NCBI RefSeq assembly: GCF_003730115.1
Contig: NZ_RJVP01000001.1
Span: 372,001-436,000 of the forward strand
DNA from: Pseudomethylobacillus aquaticus
GTDB lineage: Bacteria > Pseudomonadota > Gammaproteobacteria > Burkholderiales > Methylophilaceae
Direction of reading: 5' to 3'
Length of the DNA: 64,000 nucleotides
Shown here: piece by piece, positions 34,236 through 45,935 of the stretch
Layout: every line of letters starts with the position of its first letter
How positions within the stretch are numbered: the stretch's first letter is position 1
Notes under the pieces: generated by a model
Told to the model about the DNA's origin: nothing
What the model saw: only the letters and a program-made list of their open reading frames with translations
Database searches by the model: none
Program-made: the position numbers and the translations under genes

Positions 34236-35110
34236 TCACCTGCGCTGGATAGCCGGATCTGCAGCTTGCCGCGTAGTACCGGGATCAGATCCGCATCCAG
34301 TCGCTGCTCGAAGCTGGCGCGCATCAACGGCCAGGCGGCACTCATGCCGCCACCGATGACGATGTGTGCCACGTCCACCACTTTGACGATATGCGCCAGC
34401 CCTTGTGCCAAAGCAGCGCCTGCCTGCGCATAGGCCGCCATGGCATGCACATCACCTGAGGTCGCACGCAAAGCGATGCTGTGTGCGTCCAGTTGCTGGC
34501 CTGTCGCTTCTGCATAGCTGATCGCGACGCCACTGGCGGAGGCATATTGCTCCATGCAGCCACGATTGCCACAACCGCACAGCCGACCATCCGGGACGAT
34601 GATGAGATGGCCGATCTCCATCGAGACGCCATGTTCACCGGCCAGCACCTGCTGTGCGTAGACCAGTCCACCACCAACCCCGGTGCCCAGGCCCAGATAG
34701 ATCAGGCCTGCCACCGGCAAAGGCATCAACTGGTATTCCCCATACGCCGCCGCCAGTGCGTCGTTATCCACGATCACGGAGCGGCCCACCGCCTCGGCCA
34801 CATCGCCAGCCAGATCGACATGATGCAAACCGGGCAGATTGGGGGATTGGGCGACGAAGCCGGTATAAGGGTCGACAAAACCTGGAAAGCCGATGCCGAT
34901 GGCGTCGATCTGCGGATACTGTTCCAGCATCTGCCGGATCAGGGTGGCGATGCTGTCCACGATCTGTTGCCAGGCCTGTTCAGGCTCCAGTTGTTTGCAC
35001 AGCTGCGAGAAATCGGCCTGCATGCGCTGTTCGGCGACCACCTGCCTGCCCTGCACCACACCGATACGCAGATTGGTGCCGCCTATATCGATCCCTGCCA
35101 GCAACGCCAT
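34181..35110 (-). CDS. ROK-family sugar kinase, probable glucokinase
   Basis: A 309-residue ROK kinase. LLAGIDIGGTNLRIGVV is the N-terminal ATP-binding motif, then GIGFPGFVD, the catalytic Asp in VIVDNDALAAAYGEY, EIGHLIIVPDG and the zinc motif CGCGNRGCMEQYAS (CxCGxxGCxE, about 180-193). Its place 13 bp after a glucan-processing GH57 enzyme suggests glucose phosphorylation, but other hexoses are possible. It forms a minus-strand operon with both GH57 genes and glgC. Confidence 0.9.
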   Translation of the reverse strand: MALLAGIDIGGTNLRIGVVQGRQVVAEQRMQADFSQLCKQLEPEQAWQQIVDSIATLIRQMLEQYPQIDAIGIGFPGFVDPYTGFVAQSPNLPGLHHVDLAGDVAEAVGRSVIVDNDALAAAYGEYQLMPLPVAGLIYLGLGTGVGGGLVYAQQVLAGEHGVSMEIGHLIIVPDGRLCGCGNRGCMEQYASASGVAISYAEATGQQLDAHSIALRATSGDVHAMAAYAQAGAALAQGLAHIVKVVDVAHIVIGGGMSAAWPLMRASFEQRLDADLIPVLRGKLQIRLSSAGDQAGIIGAAFLAGARSGN

Positions 35111-35123
35111 GTCAGGCCCCTGC

Positions 35124-37151
35124 TCAGGCTACATCGAGGCTGAGCTTGACCCCGTCTGCCAGCGCGTCCGCAGGCCATTGCAGGATCAGGGTGACCGCCT
35201 GCATGATCTTTTCAAAGCCGGCTTCGGATTGGGACACGCTGAAATGCGGATGGCTGTTGAGTTCGAACGGCACGCTGCTACGCAGCACCACACTGCCGCC
35301 CAGCACCTCATCTTCCAGACTCAATTGCTTGAGGCCCAGATAGCGCATGGCCTGGCCGAAACCACCCGGAATGTCGTTACCGATACGGAAACGTCCTGCC
35401 GGGCCGTCGCAGCTGGGCATGGCCAGGTTGATCTCGACCTTGAAAAAGCCGCTAGCCTCGACCAGTTTGGTGAAGCTGTACTCCACCACCAGCTGGTTCT
35501 TGTCCAGGCTGATCTTTTTTTGCACTTCGGCACTGCGTGCCGCGCATGCGAGTGAGGCCTTCAGTTCCAGCGCCGACTTGCTGGCGCCCGGTTTGCGGTA
35601 GGTGAGCGGTTTGACATGCCCCGCTTCACTGACCCAGGCATCGCAGAACATGTTCTTGCGCTGCGTATCCACCGCCATGTCGAGCTGGGTGATCTCGTGC
35701 TTGGACACCATGCGCTCATGCGGATTGGCGATGCCACCTGCCCCGTCATGGCCATGATCCGGCTGGGCGTTGACCTTGCGGTGATAATGTTCGGCCTGAC
35801 GTGTCAGCGTGTCGGCAAAGTTGTGATGCAGCTTGTAACTGTCGAACTCGCACAGCGAGGCCGAACCGTCCAGACGCACCACCGCCTGTAACACGCCGTT
35901 CTGCAGGAACACTTCATCATGACCATCCAGATCCAGATCCAGGCTCACGCGCGCCGGGCGCTCCGTGACCTTGTCCAGCACGGCTTCCAGCTTGAGCATG
36001 GCGTTGTACAGGGCGCGGCGCAGATGTGGCAGATACAGGCCACCGAACAGGCCATGCCAGTAGGCATCATTGGCCTGACAATCGTACAGCGCGGTCAGCA
36101 TCTGCTCGGTCTTTTTGTTATCAGGCAAGCCGTGATAGCGCATGGACAGCTGCAACATGCGCTTGTGCATCCAGTTGGATTCCGGGTAGCGCATAAAGAA
36201 ATTGCGCCAGATACCGCCACGCACATACGGCTTGTTCATCTCGTAACGGTTGTTGTACTTCTCCTGCGCCACCAGATCGGCATAGTGATGCGCCGCTGGC
36301 ACCGGTAGCGTCCATTCATTCATTTCGATGTAAGACGCGGTCGGCAGGTAGACCACACCGCGCGTACGCGCCATGGCGTGGTAATCGGAATAGCGCATGG
36401 GTTTGATGATGTCGGAGGCCAGCACGCCTTCGATGAAGTCACGTAGCCAGCCGCGCTCGTATACCCACTCATAGGTCTCGGGCCAGATGCCGAACTTCTC
36501 GATATCATCGAAGTAGATGGCGGCCGTTTGCTTGCTGTCATCTGCCAGACTCTCCAGGTAGCTGACCACTTCTGCGGCGGGCGAGAATGGCAGCCGATAG
36601 CGCAGCGCTTCGGAGATCGGGAACAGGTCCACGGTGCAACCGTCTTCTTCCGTCGTGTAATAGCCGCCCAGCACCTCGCTCGCTTTGCCGGTACACATGA
36701 AGTGGTAGTCATCCACGGTCACGTAACGCACACCGGACTTGGACAAGGCTGGCACCACGGTGGATTCCCACACCCGCTCGGTCAGCCAGGCCCCTTGTGG
36801 GCTCTGACCCAGATGTTGCTTGAGGTAGCTGGATAACTTGTTGATCTGGCCGACGCGGTCACGTGCCGGGATAGAGGCTAGCACTGGCTCGGTGAACCCG
36901 GCACCGAACAGTTCGGCCTGCTCGCGCTCCACCATCTCCTTGAGCAGGGCCATGTCCTCGGGGTAATGCTTGAGCATGTACTCCAGCAGCCAGCCGCTGA
37001 TATGGATGGCAAAGCGGAAATCCGGGTATTGGTGCAGCACGCGCAGGAACGGGCCGTAACAACGCACATGGGCATCGTCCAGCACGCTTTCAAAATTACC
37101 GACCGGTTGATGTGCATGTACGCCCAGAAGTAATGCCACTGACTTTGCCAC
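35124..37151 (-). CDS. GH57 4-alpha-glucanotransferase / alpha-amylase (DUF1925-DUF1926)
   Basis: A 675-residue GH57 enzyme. GTG 37151 is chosen because AGGGAG precedes it by 7 bases and the protein then begins AKSVALLLGVHAHQPVGNFE, the GH57 motif with HxHQP. The upstream basic extension to 37217 looks spurious. The nucleophile Glu is in GAWLTERVWE (about 124-133) and the Asp general acid in IYFDDIEKFGIWPE. The length and the DUF1925/DUF1926-like beta domains after residue 290 match the 4-alpha-glucanotransferase group, which rearranges maltodextrins. Confidence 0.9.
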   Translation of the reverse strand: MAKSVALLLGVHAHQPVGNFESVLDDAHVRCYGPFLRVLHQYPDFRFAIHISGWLLEYMLKHYPEDMALLKEMVEREQAELFGAGFTEPVLASIPARDRVGQINKLSSYLKQHLGQSPQGAWLTERVWESTVVPALSKSGVRYVTVDDYHFMCTGKASEVLGGYYTTEEDGCTVDLFPISEALRYRLPFSPAAEVVSYLESLADDSKQTAAIYFDDIEKFGIWPETYEWVYERGWLRDFIEGVLASDIIKPMRYSDYHAMARTRGVVYLPTASYIEMNEWTLPVPAAHHYADLVAQEKYNNRYEMNKPYVRGGIWRNFFMRYPESNWMHKRMLQLSMRYHGLPDNKKTEQMLTALYDCQANDAYWHGLFGGLYLPHLRRALYNAMLKLEAVLDKVTERPARVSLDLDLDGHDEVFLQNGVLQAVVRLDGSASLCEFDSYKLHHNFADTLTRQAEHYHRKVNAQPDHGHDGAGGIANPHERMVSKHEITQLDMAVDTQRKNMFCDAWVSEAGHVKPLTYRKPGASKSALELKASLACAARSAEVQKKISLDKNQLVVEYSFTKLVEASGFFKVEINLAMPSCDGPAGRFRIGNDIPGGFGQAMRYLGLKQLSLEDEVLGGSVVLRSSVPFELNSHPHFSVSQSEAGFEKIMQAVTLILQWPADALADGVKLSLDVA

Positions 37152-37263
37152 GATACCGCTCCCTGCAATAAAGGTTGATGATGCTTTGTTATTCGAATGC
37201 TTACGCTTGCGTTTCATGCACGGCCATCACCGCTGCAGCCATGGTCTGGTGCTTGCCGCGCGG

Positions 37264-38991
37264 TCAGTTTTCCTGGCCACGTCGCATGGTGCCGCCCATG
37301 GCCGGATCCCCACTGCCCACACTGATACGGCGATTGAGCACATCCGGCACCGGGAGTTTCAGCAAGCGATAAAGATTGCCAAGGTTCTGCCGGTACAGGC
37401 GGTCAAAACTGTCCACACTGATGGCCGAGTTGTAATCACCGAACCACCAGAACCAGTCTGAACCTTCACAGATGGCCAGCTGATGCTCGCAGGCGGCCTG
37501 CTCGGTTTCCGTTAGCGTACCTGCCTGCATCACTTTGTCGTACTGTTTCTTGGCTTTGCACAGCAGGTCCCAGCCCAGGTTCTTGTCGGGTGAGCCTATC
37601 CAGGTGCTGAAACTGCCATACACCCAGCTACCGGCCGCGATCGCGGGCAAGGTCTTGACCGGCAGCGCTTCGTTGGCTTTGCTGCGCGCGACCGTATCGC
37701 TGAAGGTGGTCATTTCGATATCGGGGTGCGTGCTCAGGGCCTCGTACAGTTCGGACAGGAAATAATGCCCGTTGTAAGGATAGTATTCCCAGGCGTTCTC
37801 ACCATCCAGGATCACACTCACCACCGGCAGGCCTTCGCCATCGTAGCTGTCTCGGATGTTGTCCAGTGCCGCGATGAAGTCGTTGACGGCATCACGCGTG
37901 AACAGCTTGGAATATTCGAAACCGATCTTGTCCGACAACTGGTCGTCACGGAAGAAGCAGTAGATCTCGTGTTCGCCATCCGTGACCCGGTAAGGCTGAT
38001 ACAGGTATTGCTGACGTGGCGGCAGATCCAGGTTATTGAAGGATTTGTAGATACTATGGGCCAGCACGCCTTCGCCGCTGGCCGCCCATTTGACACCGTG
38101 CTCGGCCAGCAGGGTCAATGTCGCATGCGAGACAGCGCCTTCGGATGGCCACATGCCATCCGGCTCGCAGCCAAATCGTTTCAGATGACTGACTTGTGCC
38201 GACACTATGTGCGCACGTGCGCGGGCCTGACCGCCCGGATACTTGCCACATTGGGGCAAGGGCGCGAACGGCATGGCATCACGCGTGGATTTCAGGTCGA
38301 TCAGCAAGGGCATGATGGGATGGTGATGCGGGGTGCTGGAGATCTCGATCTGACCGCGATGCTTGAGTTTTTTATAGCGCGGGATCAAGTCGGTGATCAA
38401 TTCACCGATCAGCTTGAACAGCGCCTGACGCTCTTCGAGCGTGAAGTGGCTGCCCTTCTGCATCAAGGCCTGCACCAGGGTACTGGTCCTGCGCACACTC
38501 TCGCCGGTCCAGGCCAGGTGATACCACACCAGCAGGTCAGCGATGTAACGTGAAGACAGATAATCCAGTGCATGACCGCCCTGCGTCTCCACCGCCACAT
38601 ACAAGTTATACAGGCGCTGGTAATCAGCGAATGGCGTCAGCATCTTTTCGTGATTGCATTTGAAGCAGCTCTCCAGGATCAGGCGATGCTGCGCGGTGCT
38701 GATGTGCTTGAGATCGGGCTCTGCCAGCAGAGCCAGCAAGGGATCACGCATCTTGCCGGTGGCGAACTGGTCTGCATAATCTTCCAGCTGGTCCAGCAAT
38801 ACCGGCACGAAATTGAACGTGACGCGCGCGGCGGGCAGGTTTTCCAGATGCCAGGCCATGTCCGTGTAATCCTTCATGGCATGCAGGTAGGTCCAGGGCA
38901 GCACGTACTCGCCGCTGAGCGTGTCACGGTAATCCGGCTGGTGCATATGCCAGTAAAGATTGAGGTAGAGCTTGGGAGATGACGACTTCAT
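37264..38991 (-). CDS. GH57 alpha-amylase-like glucan hydrolase
   Basis: A 575-residue second GH57 protein of a different subgroup. The start is placed at ATG 38991 (AAGG 6 bases upstream; N-terminus KSSSPKLYLNLYWHMHQPDYRD). GH57 motifs: HMHQPDYRD (about 13-21), CFKCNHEKML, GMWPSEGAVS with the nucleophile Glu (about 282-291) and SVILDGENAWEYYP with the catalytic Asp (about 380-393). No signal peptide, so it is cytoplasmic and probably acts on stored alpha-glucan. The 112-bp gap before the next gene contains nothing obvious. Confidence 0.88.
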   Translation of the reverse strand: MKSSSPKLYLNLYWHMHQPDYRDTLSGEYVLPWTYLHAMKDYTDMAWHLENLPAARVTFNFVPVLLDQLEDYADQFATGKMRDPLLALLAEPDLKHISTAQHRLILESCFKCNHEKMLTPFADYQRLYNLYVAVETQGGHALDYLSSRYIADLLVWYHLAWTGESVRRTSTLVQALMQKGSHFTLEERQALFKLIGELITDLIPRYKKLKHRGQIEISSTPHHHPIMPLLIDLKSTRDAMPFAPLPQCGKYPGGQARARAHIVSAQVSHLKRFGCEPDGMWPSEGAVSHATLTLLAEHGVKWAASGEGVLAHSIYKSFNNLDLPPRQQYLYQPYRVTDGEHEIYCFFRDDQLSDKIGFEYSKLFTRDAVNDFIAALDNIRDSYDGEGLPVVSVILDGENAWEYYPYNGHYFLSELYEALSTHPDIEMTTFSDTVARSKANEALPVKTLPAIAAGSWVYGSFSTWIGSPDKNLGWDLLCKAKKQYDKVMQAGTLTETEQAACEHQLAICEGSDWFWWFGDYNSAISVDSFDRLYRQNLGNLYRLLKLPVPDVLNRRISVGSGDPAMGGTMRRGQEN

Positions 38992-39100
38992 GGAATGCCT
39001 TGTTGTATCGGGTTTGCGCGTCGGCATGTAATCCCCTGACTACCCGGCCACCAGGGCCGGGGGTTGCGCATGTCGATATGGATGAAAGTAATGCGGGGAG

Positions 39101-40381
39101 TCAGCGCGCGTAGTGCTGACCTTGCCCGAGCATTTCGGGAGTGACGAGTACGATGCCTTTTTCGGACACATAGAAGCGTTGTCTATCCAGTTCGTGATCG
39201 ATGCCGATCTGCATGCCGTCCGGGATGCGGGCTCCCTTGTCGACCACCACCCGCTTCAAGGTGACATAGCGGCCTACATCCACATTGGGCAGGATCACCG
39301 AGCTTTCGATGCTGCTGTAACTGTTCACGCGTACATCCGAGAACAGCACTGAATCGGTGACACTGGAACCACTGATGATGCAACCACCAGACACCACGGA
39401 GTCGGTCGCGCGACCGCAGCGTTCAGGGTTATTGAACACGAACTTGGCCGGAGGCAGCTGCTCCTGATAGGTCCAGATCGGCCAGGTCTTGTCATACAGA
39501 TTGAGCTCTGGCACCACCTTGGTCAATTCCATGTTCGCTTCCCAATAAGCATCTACCGTACCAACATCGCGCCAGTAGTAATTGCCATCGGTTGCACCCA
39601 CGCAACTGTCAGTGAAACGATGCGCATAGACCCGGTATTTGCGGATCATATAAGGAATGATGTCCTGACCGAAGTCATGATTCGAGCGCGGGTCGTCGGC
39701 ATCGCGGATCAGCTGTTCGTACAGGAACGAAGCATTGAACACATAGATGCCCATGCTGGCGAACGCCTGCTCCGGGTTGTCTGGCAAGGGTTTGGGGCTG
39801 ACTGGCTTCTCGGCGAACTCGACCACGCGATCGTTCTCGTCCACGCCTATCACACCAAAGCCCTTGGCATCTTCCAGCGGCACATTGATGCATGCCACGG
39901 TCATGTCGGCCTTGTTGCGCACGTGCGCGGCCAGCATCTGGCCGTAATCCATCTTGTAGATATGGTCACCGGCCAGGATCAGCACATATTCCGCACCAAT
40001 ATTGCGCAGAATGTCCAGATTCTGGAACACCGCGTCTGCGGTCCCCTTGTACCACTCCTCCTGGATACGCTGCTGCGCCGGTAGCAATTCGACGAACTCA
40101 TTGAACTCGCCACGCAGGAACCCCCAGCCACGCTGGATGTGTTGCATCAGGCTGTGCGATTTGTACTGGGTGACCACACCAATGCGGCGTACGCCGGAGT
40201 TCATGCAGTTGGAGAGTGGGAAATCGATGATGCGGAACTTACCGCCAAAAGGAACGGCGGGTTTGGCACGCCAGTCGGTCATGTTTTTGAGTCGACTACC
40301 CCGTCCGCCTGCCAGGATCAAGGCAACCGTGTTCTTGGTGAGGGCGCTGATAAACCGTGATGAATTTAAATCCTGCTGCAT
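39101..40381 (-). CDS. glgC: Glucose-1-phosphate adenylyltransferase
   Basis: A 426-residue ADP-glucose pyrophosphorylase. ATG 40381 has AGGAGG 7 bases upstream, so the 10-residue longer form to 40411 is rejected. [40 protein letters not shown] (substrate loop), [13 protein letters not shown] and VEFAEKP are diagnostic. The C-terminal half is the left-handed beta-helix. It supplies ADP-glucose for glycogen. glgB diverges from it across 177 bp with shared repeated sites. Confidence 0.96.
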   Translation of the reverse strand: MQQDLNSSRFISALTKNTVALILAGGRGSRLKNMTDWRAKPAVPFGGKFRIIDFPLSNCMNSGVRRIGVVTQYKSHSLMQHIQRGWGFLRGEFNEFVELLPAQQRIQEEWYKGTADAVFQNLDILRNIGAEYVLILAGDHIYKMDYGQMLAAHVRNKADMTVACINVPLEDAKGFGVIGVDENDRVVEFAEKPVSPKPLPDNPEQAFASMGIYVFNASFLYEQLIRDADDPRSNHDFGQDIIPYMIRKYRVYAHRFTDSCVGATDGNYYWRDVGTVDAYWEANMELTKVVPELNLYDKTWPIWTYQEQLPPAKFVFNNPERCGRATDSVVSGGCIISGSSVTDSVLFSDVRVNSYSSIESSVILPNVDVGRYVTLKRVVVDKGARIPDGMQIGIDHELDRQRFYVSEKGIVLVTPEMLGQGQHYAR

Positions 40382-40420
40382 TTTTGCGCCTCCTGATTTA
40401 TAGTTTGACATTCGATGTGA

Positions 40421-40495
40421 TGTCTATTGAATCGCAATGTTATCCGGCGCTGTGATTCAAGGTTCACCGTTCAAACCGTGATTCAATTATAGACA
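40421..40495. promoter_or_regulatory. Candidate shared operator of divergent glgC and glgB
   Basis: Three copies of G(T/C)GATTCAA lie at 40427-40435 (inverted), 40452-40460 and 40478-40486, with centres 25-26 bp apart. The outer copies extend into a longer inverted repeat, TGTCTATTGAATC (40421-40433) against GATTCAATTATAGACA (40480-40495). The layout suggests a dimeric regulator binding several sites; its identity is unknown. Confidence 0.45.
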
Positions 40496-40558
40496 GGATA
40501 ATTGGACGCAATCCAGTAGAATTACGGCTTGCCAGCTAAAATAAAATTGAAGGCGCCC

Positions 40559-42742
40559 TTGTCCAAAAATAAACCAGATACACAGCTCGCGCTGATCCTC
40601 GACGCACGCCATCATGACCCTTTTGCCTACCTCGGTTCACACAGGCAGGACAAGTCGTTTGTATTTCGCGCCTTCCTCCCTTATGCAGACCGTGTCTGGC
40701 TGAAAACCAGCTCAGGCTGGGACCCTTTGTTACGCAGTCATGGTAACGGCCTGTATGTATGGCAGGGCGACATCGCCCCGCCCAGTCCCTGTCTGCTGCG
40801 CATCGAGCACGATGGCAGTGCCTATGAGCAATACGACCCCTATTCTTTCGGCTCCACCCTGACCGCAGATGAGCTGTATCTGCATGGTGAAGGGCGTTTA
40901 TTGCAGGCATATAAAACGCTGGGTGCTCGCGTCAGCGAGCAGGACGGCGTCACTGGCGTGCGCTTCGCAGTTTGGGCGCCGAATGCCGAACGCGTTAGTG
41001 TGGTCGGCGACTTCAACCACTGGGATGGCCGCATGCACCCAATGCGTGCGCATGGCTCCAGCGGCCTGTGGGATATCTTCATTCCCGGCCTCAACGCACA
41101 AGCACTGTATAAGTACGAGGTGCGTAACCGCCACAGCGGCAATCTGGTCAGCAAGACCGATCCTTATGGTTTCAGCTTTGAACAGCGCCCTGGCACAGCA
41201 GCCAAGGTCACGGCGGCCAGTGCCCACCAATGGCAGGATCAAGCCTGGCTCAAGGCACGTGGTGAACGCGACTGGCTGCATGCCCCGTTCAACTGTTACG
41301 AAGTACACCTGGGCTCCTGGCGCCGCAACGAGGCTGGCCAGTTCCTCACCTACCGCGAGATGGCAGACCAACTGGTCAGCTATGTGCAAGGCCTGGGCTA
41401 TACCCACGTCGAGTTGCTGCCCATCTCCGAACATCCGCTCAACGAATCCTGGGGCTATCAGACCACCGGCTATTTTGGCGTGACCAACCGCTTTGGCGAC
41501 CCGGATGACCTGCGCCTGCTGATCGATGCCTTCCATCAGGCCAATATCGGTGTGATCCTGGACTGGGTGCCCGGCCACTTCCCCAAGGACGCCTGGGCGC
41601 TCGCCCGCTTCGACGGCACTGCGCTGTACGAGCATGAAGACCCGCGCCTGGGCGAGCATCAGGAGTGGGGCACCTACATCTTTAATTACGGCCGCAACGA
41701 AGTGCGCAACTTCCTGCTGGCCAATGCACATTACTGGCTGTCGGAATTCCACATTGACGGCCTGCGTGTCGATGCGGTGGCGTCCATGCTGTATCTGGAC
41801 TATTCGCGCAAAGCCGGCGAATGGCTGCCCAACAAGTTCGGCGGACGCGAGAATCTGGACGCCATCGAGTTTCTCAAACAGCTCAATGTCATGGTGCATG
41901 ACGAGTTCCCGGGCGCCCTGACCATCGCGGAAGAATCCACCTCCTGGCCCATGATCTCAAGGCCGGTGTATCTGGGCGGCTTGGGTTTCTCCATGAAATG
42001 GAACATGGGCTGGATGAACGACATCCTCAAATACATCGAGCATGACCCGGTGTACCGCCGCTATGAGCATGACAAGCTGACCTTTGGCCAATTGTATGCC
42101 TACAGCGAGAACTTCGTGCTGCCGTTCTCGCACGACGAAGTGGTGCATGGCAAGAAGTCGTTGCTGGACAAGATGCCGGGCGATGCCTGGCAGAAGTTCG
42201 CCAACCTGCGTCTGCTGACCACCTTGCAGATGACCACGCCGGGCAAAAAACTCAACTTCATGGGCAATGAATTCGGACAGGGCCGCGAATGGAACGTCAA
42301 CAGCAGCCTGGACTGGCATCTGCTCGACGCACACTGGCATCAGGGCATGCAGCACGCCAGCCGCGACCTGAACCACTTGTACCGCACCATCCCCGCCCTG
42401 TACGAGCTGGATTTTGAGGGACAAGGTTTCGAATGGATCGATTGCCGTGACCACGACCAGTCCACCATCAGTTTTCAGCGCAAGGCACGCGATGGCAGTT
42501 TCATCGTGGTGGTGCTGAACTTTACGCCGGTGCTGCGCACCGGCTATCGTCTGGGTGTTCCCGTCCCGGGCGATTATGTTGAATTATTCAATAGTGACGC
42601 CAGTTATTATGGTGGCAGCAATCAAGGCAACGGCGCCGGACTGCGCAGCGAAGCGCACAGCTGGATGGGACATCCTCATTCACTGGTCGTCACATTGCCG
42701 CCATTGGCAGGCGTTATCCTGCAACGCAAACCCACACAGTAA
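40559..42742 (+). CDS. glgB: 1,4-alpha-glucan branching enzyme
   Basis: A 727-residue GH13 branching enzyme. TTG 40559 follows GAAGG by 5 bases and gives the usual length; another TTG at 40529 would add 10 residues. Residues about 20-110 form an N-terminal CBM48-like domain, and a second (GVTGVRFAVWAPNAERVSVVGDFNHWDG) is followed by the barrel. Catalytic segments: FHIDGLRVDAVASMLYLDYSR (nucleophile Asp), TIAEESTSWP (acid/base Glu) and FSHDEVVHGKKSL. It introduces alpha-1,6 branches in glycogen. pgi follows after 24 bp. Confidence 0.96.
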   Translation: MSKNKPDTQLALILDARHHDPFAYLGSHRQDKSFVFRAFLPYADRVWLKTSSGWDPLLRSHGNGLYVWQGDIAPPSPCLLRIEHDGSAYEQYDPYSFGSTLTADELYLHGEGRLLQAYKTLGARVSEQDGVTGVRFAVWAPNAERVSVVGDFNHWDGRMHPMRAHGSSGLWDIFIPGLNAQALYKYEVRNRHSGNLVSKTDPYGFSFEQRPGTAAKVTAASAHQWQDQAWLKARGERDWLHAPFNCYEVHLGSWRRNEAGQFLTYREMADQLVSYVQGLGYTHVELLPISEHPLNESWGYQTTGYFGVTNRFGDPDDLRLLIDAFHQANIGVILDWVPGHFPKDAWALARFDGTALYEHEDPRLGEHQEWGTYIFNYGRNEVRNFLLANAHYWLSEFHIDGLRVDAVASMLYLDYSRKAGEWLPNKFGGRENLDAIEFLKQLNVMVHDEFPGALTIAEESTSWPMISRPVYLGGLGFSMKWNMGWMNDILKYIEHDPVYRRYEHDKLTFGQLYAYSENFVLPFSHDEVVHGKKSLLDKMPGDAWQKFANLRLLTTLQMTTPGKKLNFMGNEFGQGREWNVNSSLDWHLLDAHWHQGMQHASRDLNHLYRTIPALYELDFEGQGFEWIDCRDHDQSTISFQRKARDGSFIVVVLNFTPVLRTGYRLGVPVPGDYVELFNSDASYYGGSNQGNGAGLRSEAHSWMGHPHSLVVTLPPLAGVILQRKPTQ

Positions 42743-44422
<1,680 letters not shown>

Positions 44423-44492
44423 CGCAAAGCCTTTTGCTACGAGACAGCAAGCCAGGGAAGCGCAAGACTGAACTGGTGACTGTCGAAAATAA

Positions 44493-44515
44493 AAAAGCCG
44501 GCGATGCCGGCTTTT
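44493..44515. terminator. Bidirectional terminator between pgi and sppA
   Basis: AAAAGCCGGC (44493-44502) pairs with GCCGGCTTTT (44506-44515) over a 3-base loop. A-run and T-run flank it, so it can act for both convergent genes. Confidence 0.85.
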
Positions 44516-44569
44516 CTGTTCTTCCAGTGATCCATTGCTCTAGTAATTCATTCCTTGAGTGACTTGGCC

Positions 44570-45565
44570 TTACTTCATGCCCAGACTGCCACTGGTCAGG
44601 GTATTCATCAGCACCGCACCGAACCGTTTGGCAAAACGATCCACCACGCCCTCACGCTGGGTGTAGTCGATGATGTCTTCCGCTTTGATCACTTCACGTG
44701 CCACATAATCCATATTGCCCAAGGCATCGGCCAGGCCCAGGCGGATACTGGTCTCACCGCTCCAGAACAGGCCGCTGAACATGTCATCGGTCTCATGCAG
44801 GCGATCACCGCGCCCTTCACGTACCACCTGGATGAACTGCTGATGCACTTCGTCCAGCATGGATTGCACATGCGCTTCATGTTCAGGCTTGATCGCAGAG
44901 AATGGATCCAGCAGCGCCTTGTTCTCGCCCGCCGTGAGCAGACGGCGCTCCACGCCCAGCTTTTCCATGGTGCCGGTAAAACCGAAACCATCCATGAGTA
45001 CACCGATGGAGCCAACCACGCTGGCTTTGTCTACATAGATCTTGTCGGCTGCCGCCGCAATGTAGTAACCACCCGATGCGCACACGTCTTCCACCACGGC
45101 ATAGACCGGAATGGCTGGGTACTGCTTGCGCAAGCGACGGATCTCGTTATTGATGATGCCCGCTTGTACCGGACTGCCGCCCGGACTGTTGATACGCAGG
45201 ATCACGCCCTTGGTCTGCTGGCTGTCATAAGCAGAACGCAGGCTGGTCAGGATAAAATCGGCACTGGCCTCTTCACCGCTGGCGATGACGCCCTGGATAT
45301 CAATCAGCGCGGTATGGCCATTGGTGGAGGTGCCGCTCAGGTCAACCAGATCCAGTGCGACGAACAGCAGCGCGAACAGGTACAGAAAGGTCAGCGATTT
45401 GAAGAACACGCCCCACTGGCGGGAACGGCGCTGCTCACGCACGGATTGACCCAGCAACTTCTCGATCAGCTCCTGCTGCCAGCTGGCAGGCGGGCTTTGC
45501 ATACTCGCCGCTGCTTCAGGCTGCATGGTTTCGCCAGCTTCGTTCTTTCTTAACTCTTCATACAT
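44570..45565 (-). CDS. sppA: S49 family signal peptide peptidase SppA (short form)
   Basis: A 331-residue S49 serine protease with one N-terminal membrane helix (about 48-66). The LRINSPGGSPVQAG segment forms the oxyanion region, the catalytic Ser is in EDVCASGGYYIAAAADKIY (about 165) and the Lys lies in the DKASVVGSIGV region. The length is that of the single-domain form, half the size of E. coli SppA. It degrades cleaved signal peptides or membrane fragments. The start is 4 bp after the Rieske gene stop, so the two are coupled. Confidence 0.93.
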   Translation of the reverse strand: MYEELRKNEAGETMQPEAAASMQSPPASWQQELIEKLLGQSVREQRRSRQWGVFFKSLTFLYLFALLFVALDLVDLSGTSTNGHTALIDIQGVIASGEEASADFILTSLRSAYDSQQTKGVILRINSPGGSPVQAGIINNEIRRLRKQYPAIPVYAVVEDVCASGGYYIAAAADKIYVDKASVVGSIGVLMDGFGFTGTMEKLGVERRLLTAGENKALLDPFSAIKPEHEAHVQSMLDEVHQQFIQVVREGRGDRLHETDDMFSGLFWSGETSIRLGLADALGNMDYVAREVIKAEDIIDYTQREGVVDRFAKRFGAVLMNTLTSGSLGMK

Positions 45566-45569
45566 ATCG

Positions 45570-45935
45570 TCATACTTTCTGATCGAGACTGCTTAGATTG
45601 ATGAACACCTGCTGGCCCTGTTCGGTCACCTCCAGCTTGCGTAACGCTTTGCCCTGACATGGGCCCATCACACAGACACCGGTTTGTGGCTGGTACAGGG
45701 CACCGTGCGTGGCGCAGATCAGATGTTGCTGATCGCGGCTCAGGAACTCGCCTTCGTTCCAGTCCAGCTCCACCGGCAAATGCGCACACTGATTGATGTA
45801 AGCATGGACATTACCATCATAACGCAGGACAAAGCCGCTGACATGCGCACCCAGCTCAGGCAAGGCGAAGCGGACCCCGGTTCCCTTTTCCTGCAAATCC
45901 GTACTCAAGCAGATCAGGCGTTGTTGAGTAGCCAT
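45570..45935 (-). CDS. Rieske 2Fe-2S domain protein
   Basis: A 121-residue protein consisting almost only of a Rieske domain. The cluster ligands are in CAHLPVELDW (CxH) and CATHGALY (CxxH), with the following GVCVMGPCQGKALRKL. No membrane helix or signal peptide, so it is a soluble ferredoxin-like electron carrier of the NirD/BphF type. ATG 45935 is preferred to 45968 because it gives the usual family N-terminus. It overlaps the phosphatase gene by 22 bp. This operon (gph-like, Rieske, sppA after rluC) recurs in betaproteobacteria. Confidence 0.88.
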   Translation of the reverse strand: MATQQRLICLSTDLQEKGTGVRFALPELGAHVSGFVLRYDGNVHAYINQCAHLPVELDWNEGEFLSRDQQHLICATHGALYQPQTGVCVMGPCQGKALRKLEVTEQGQQVFINLSSLDQKV

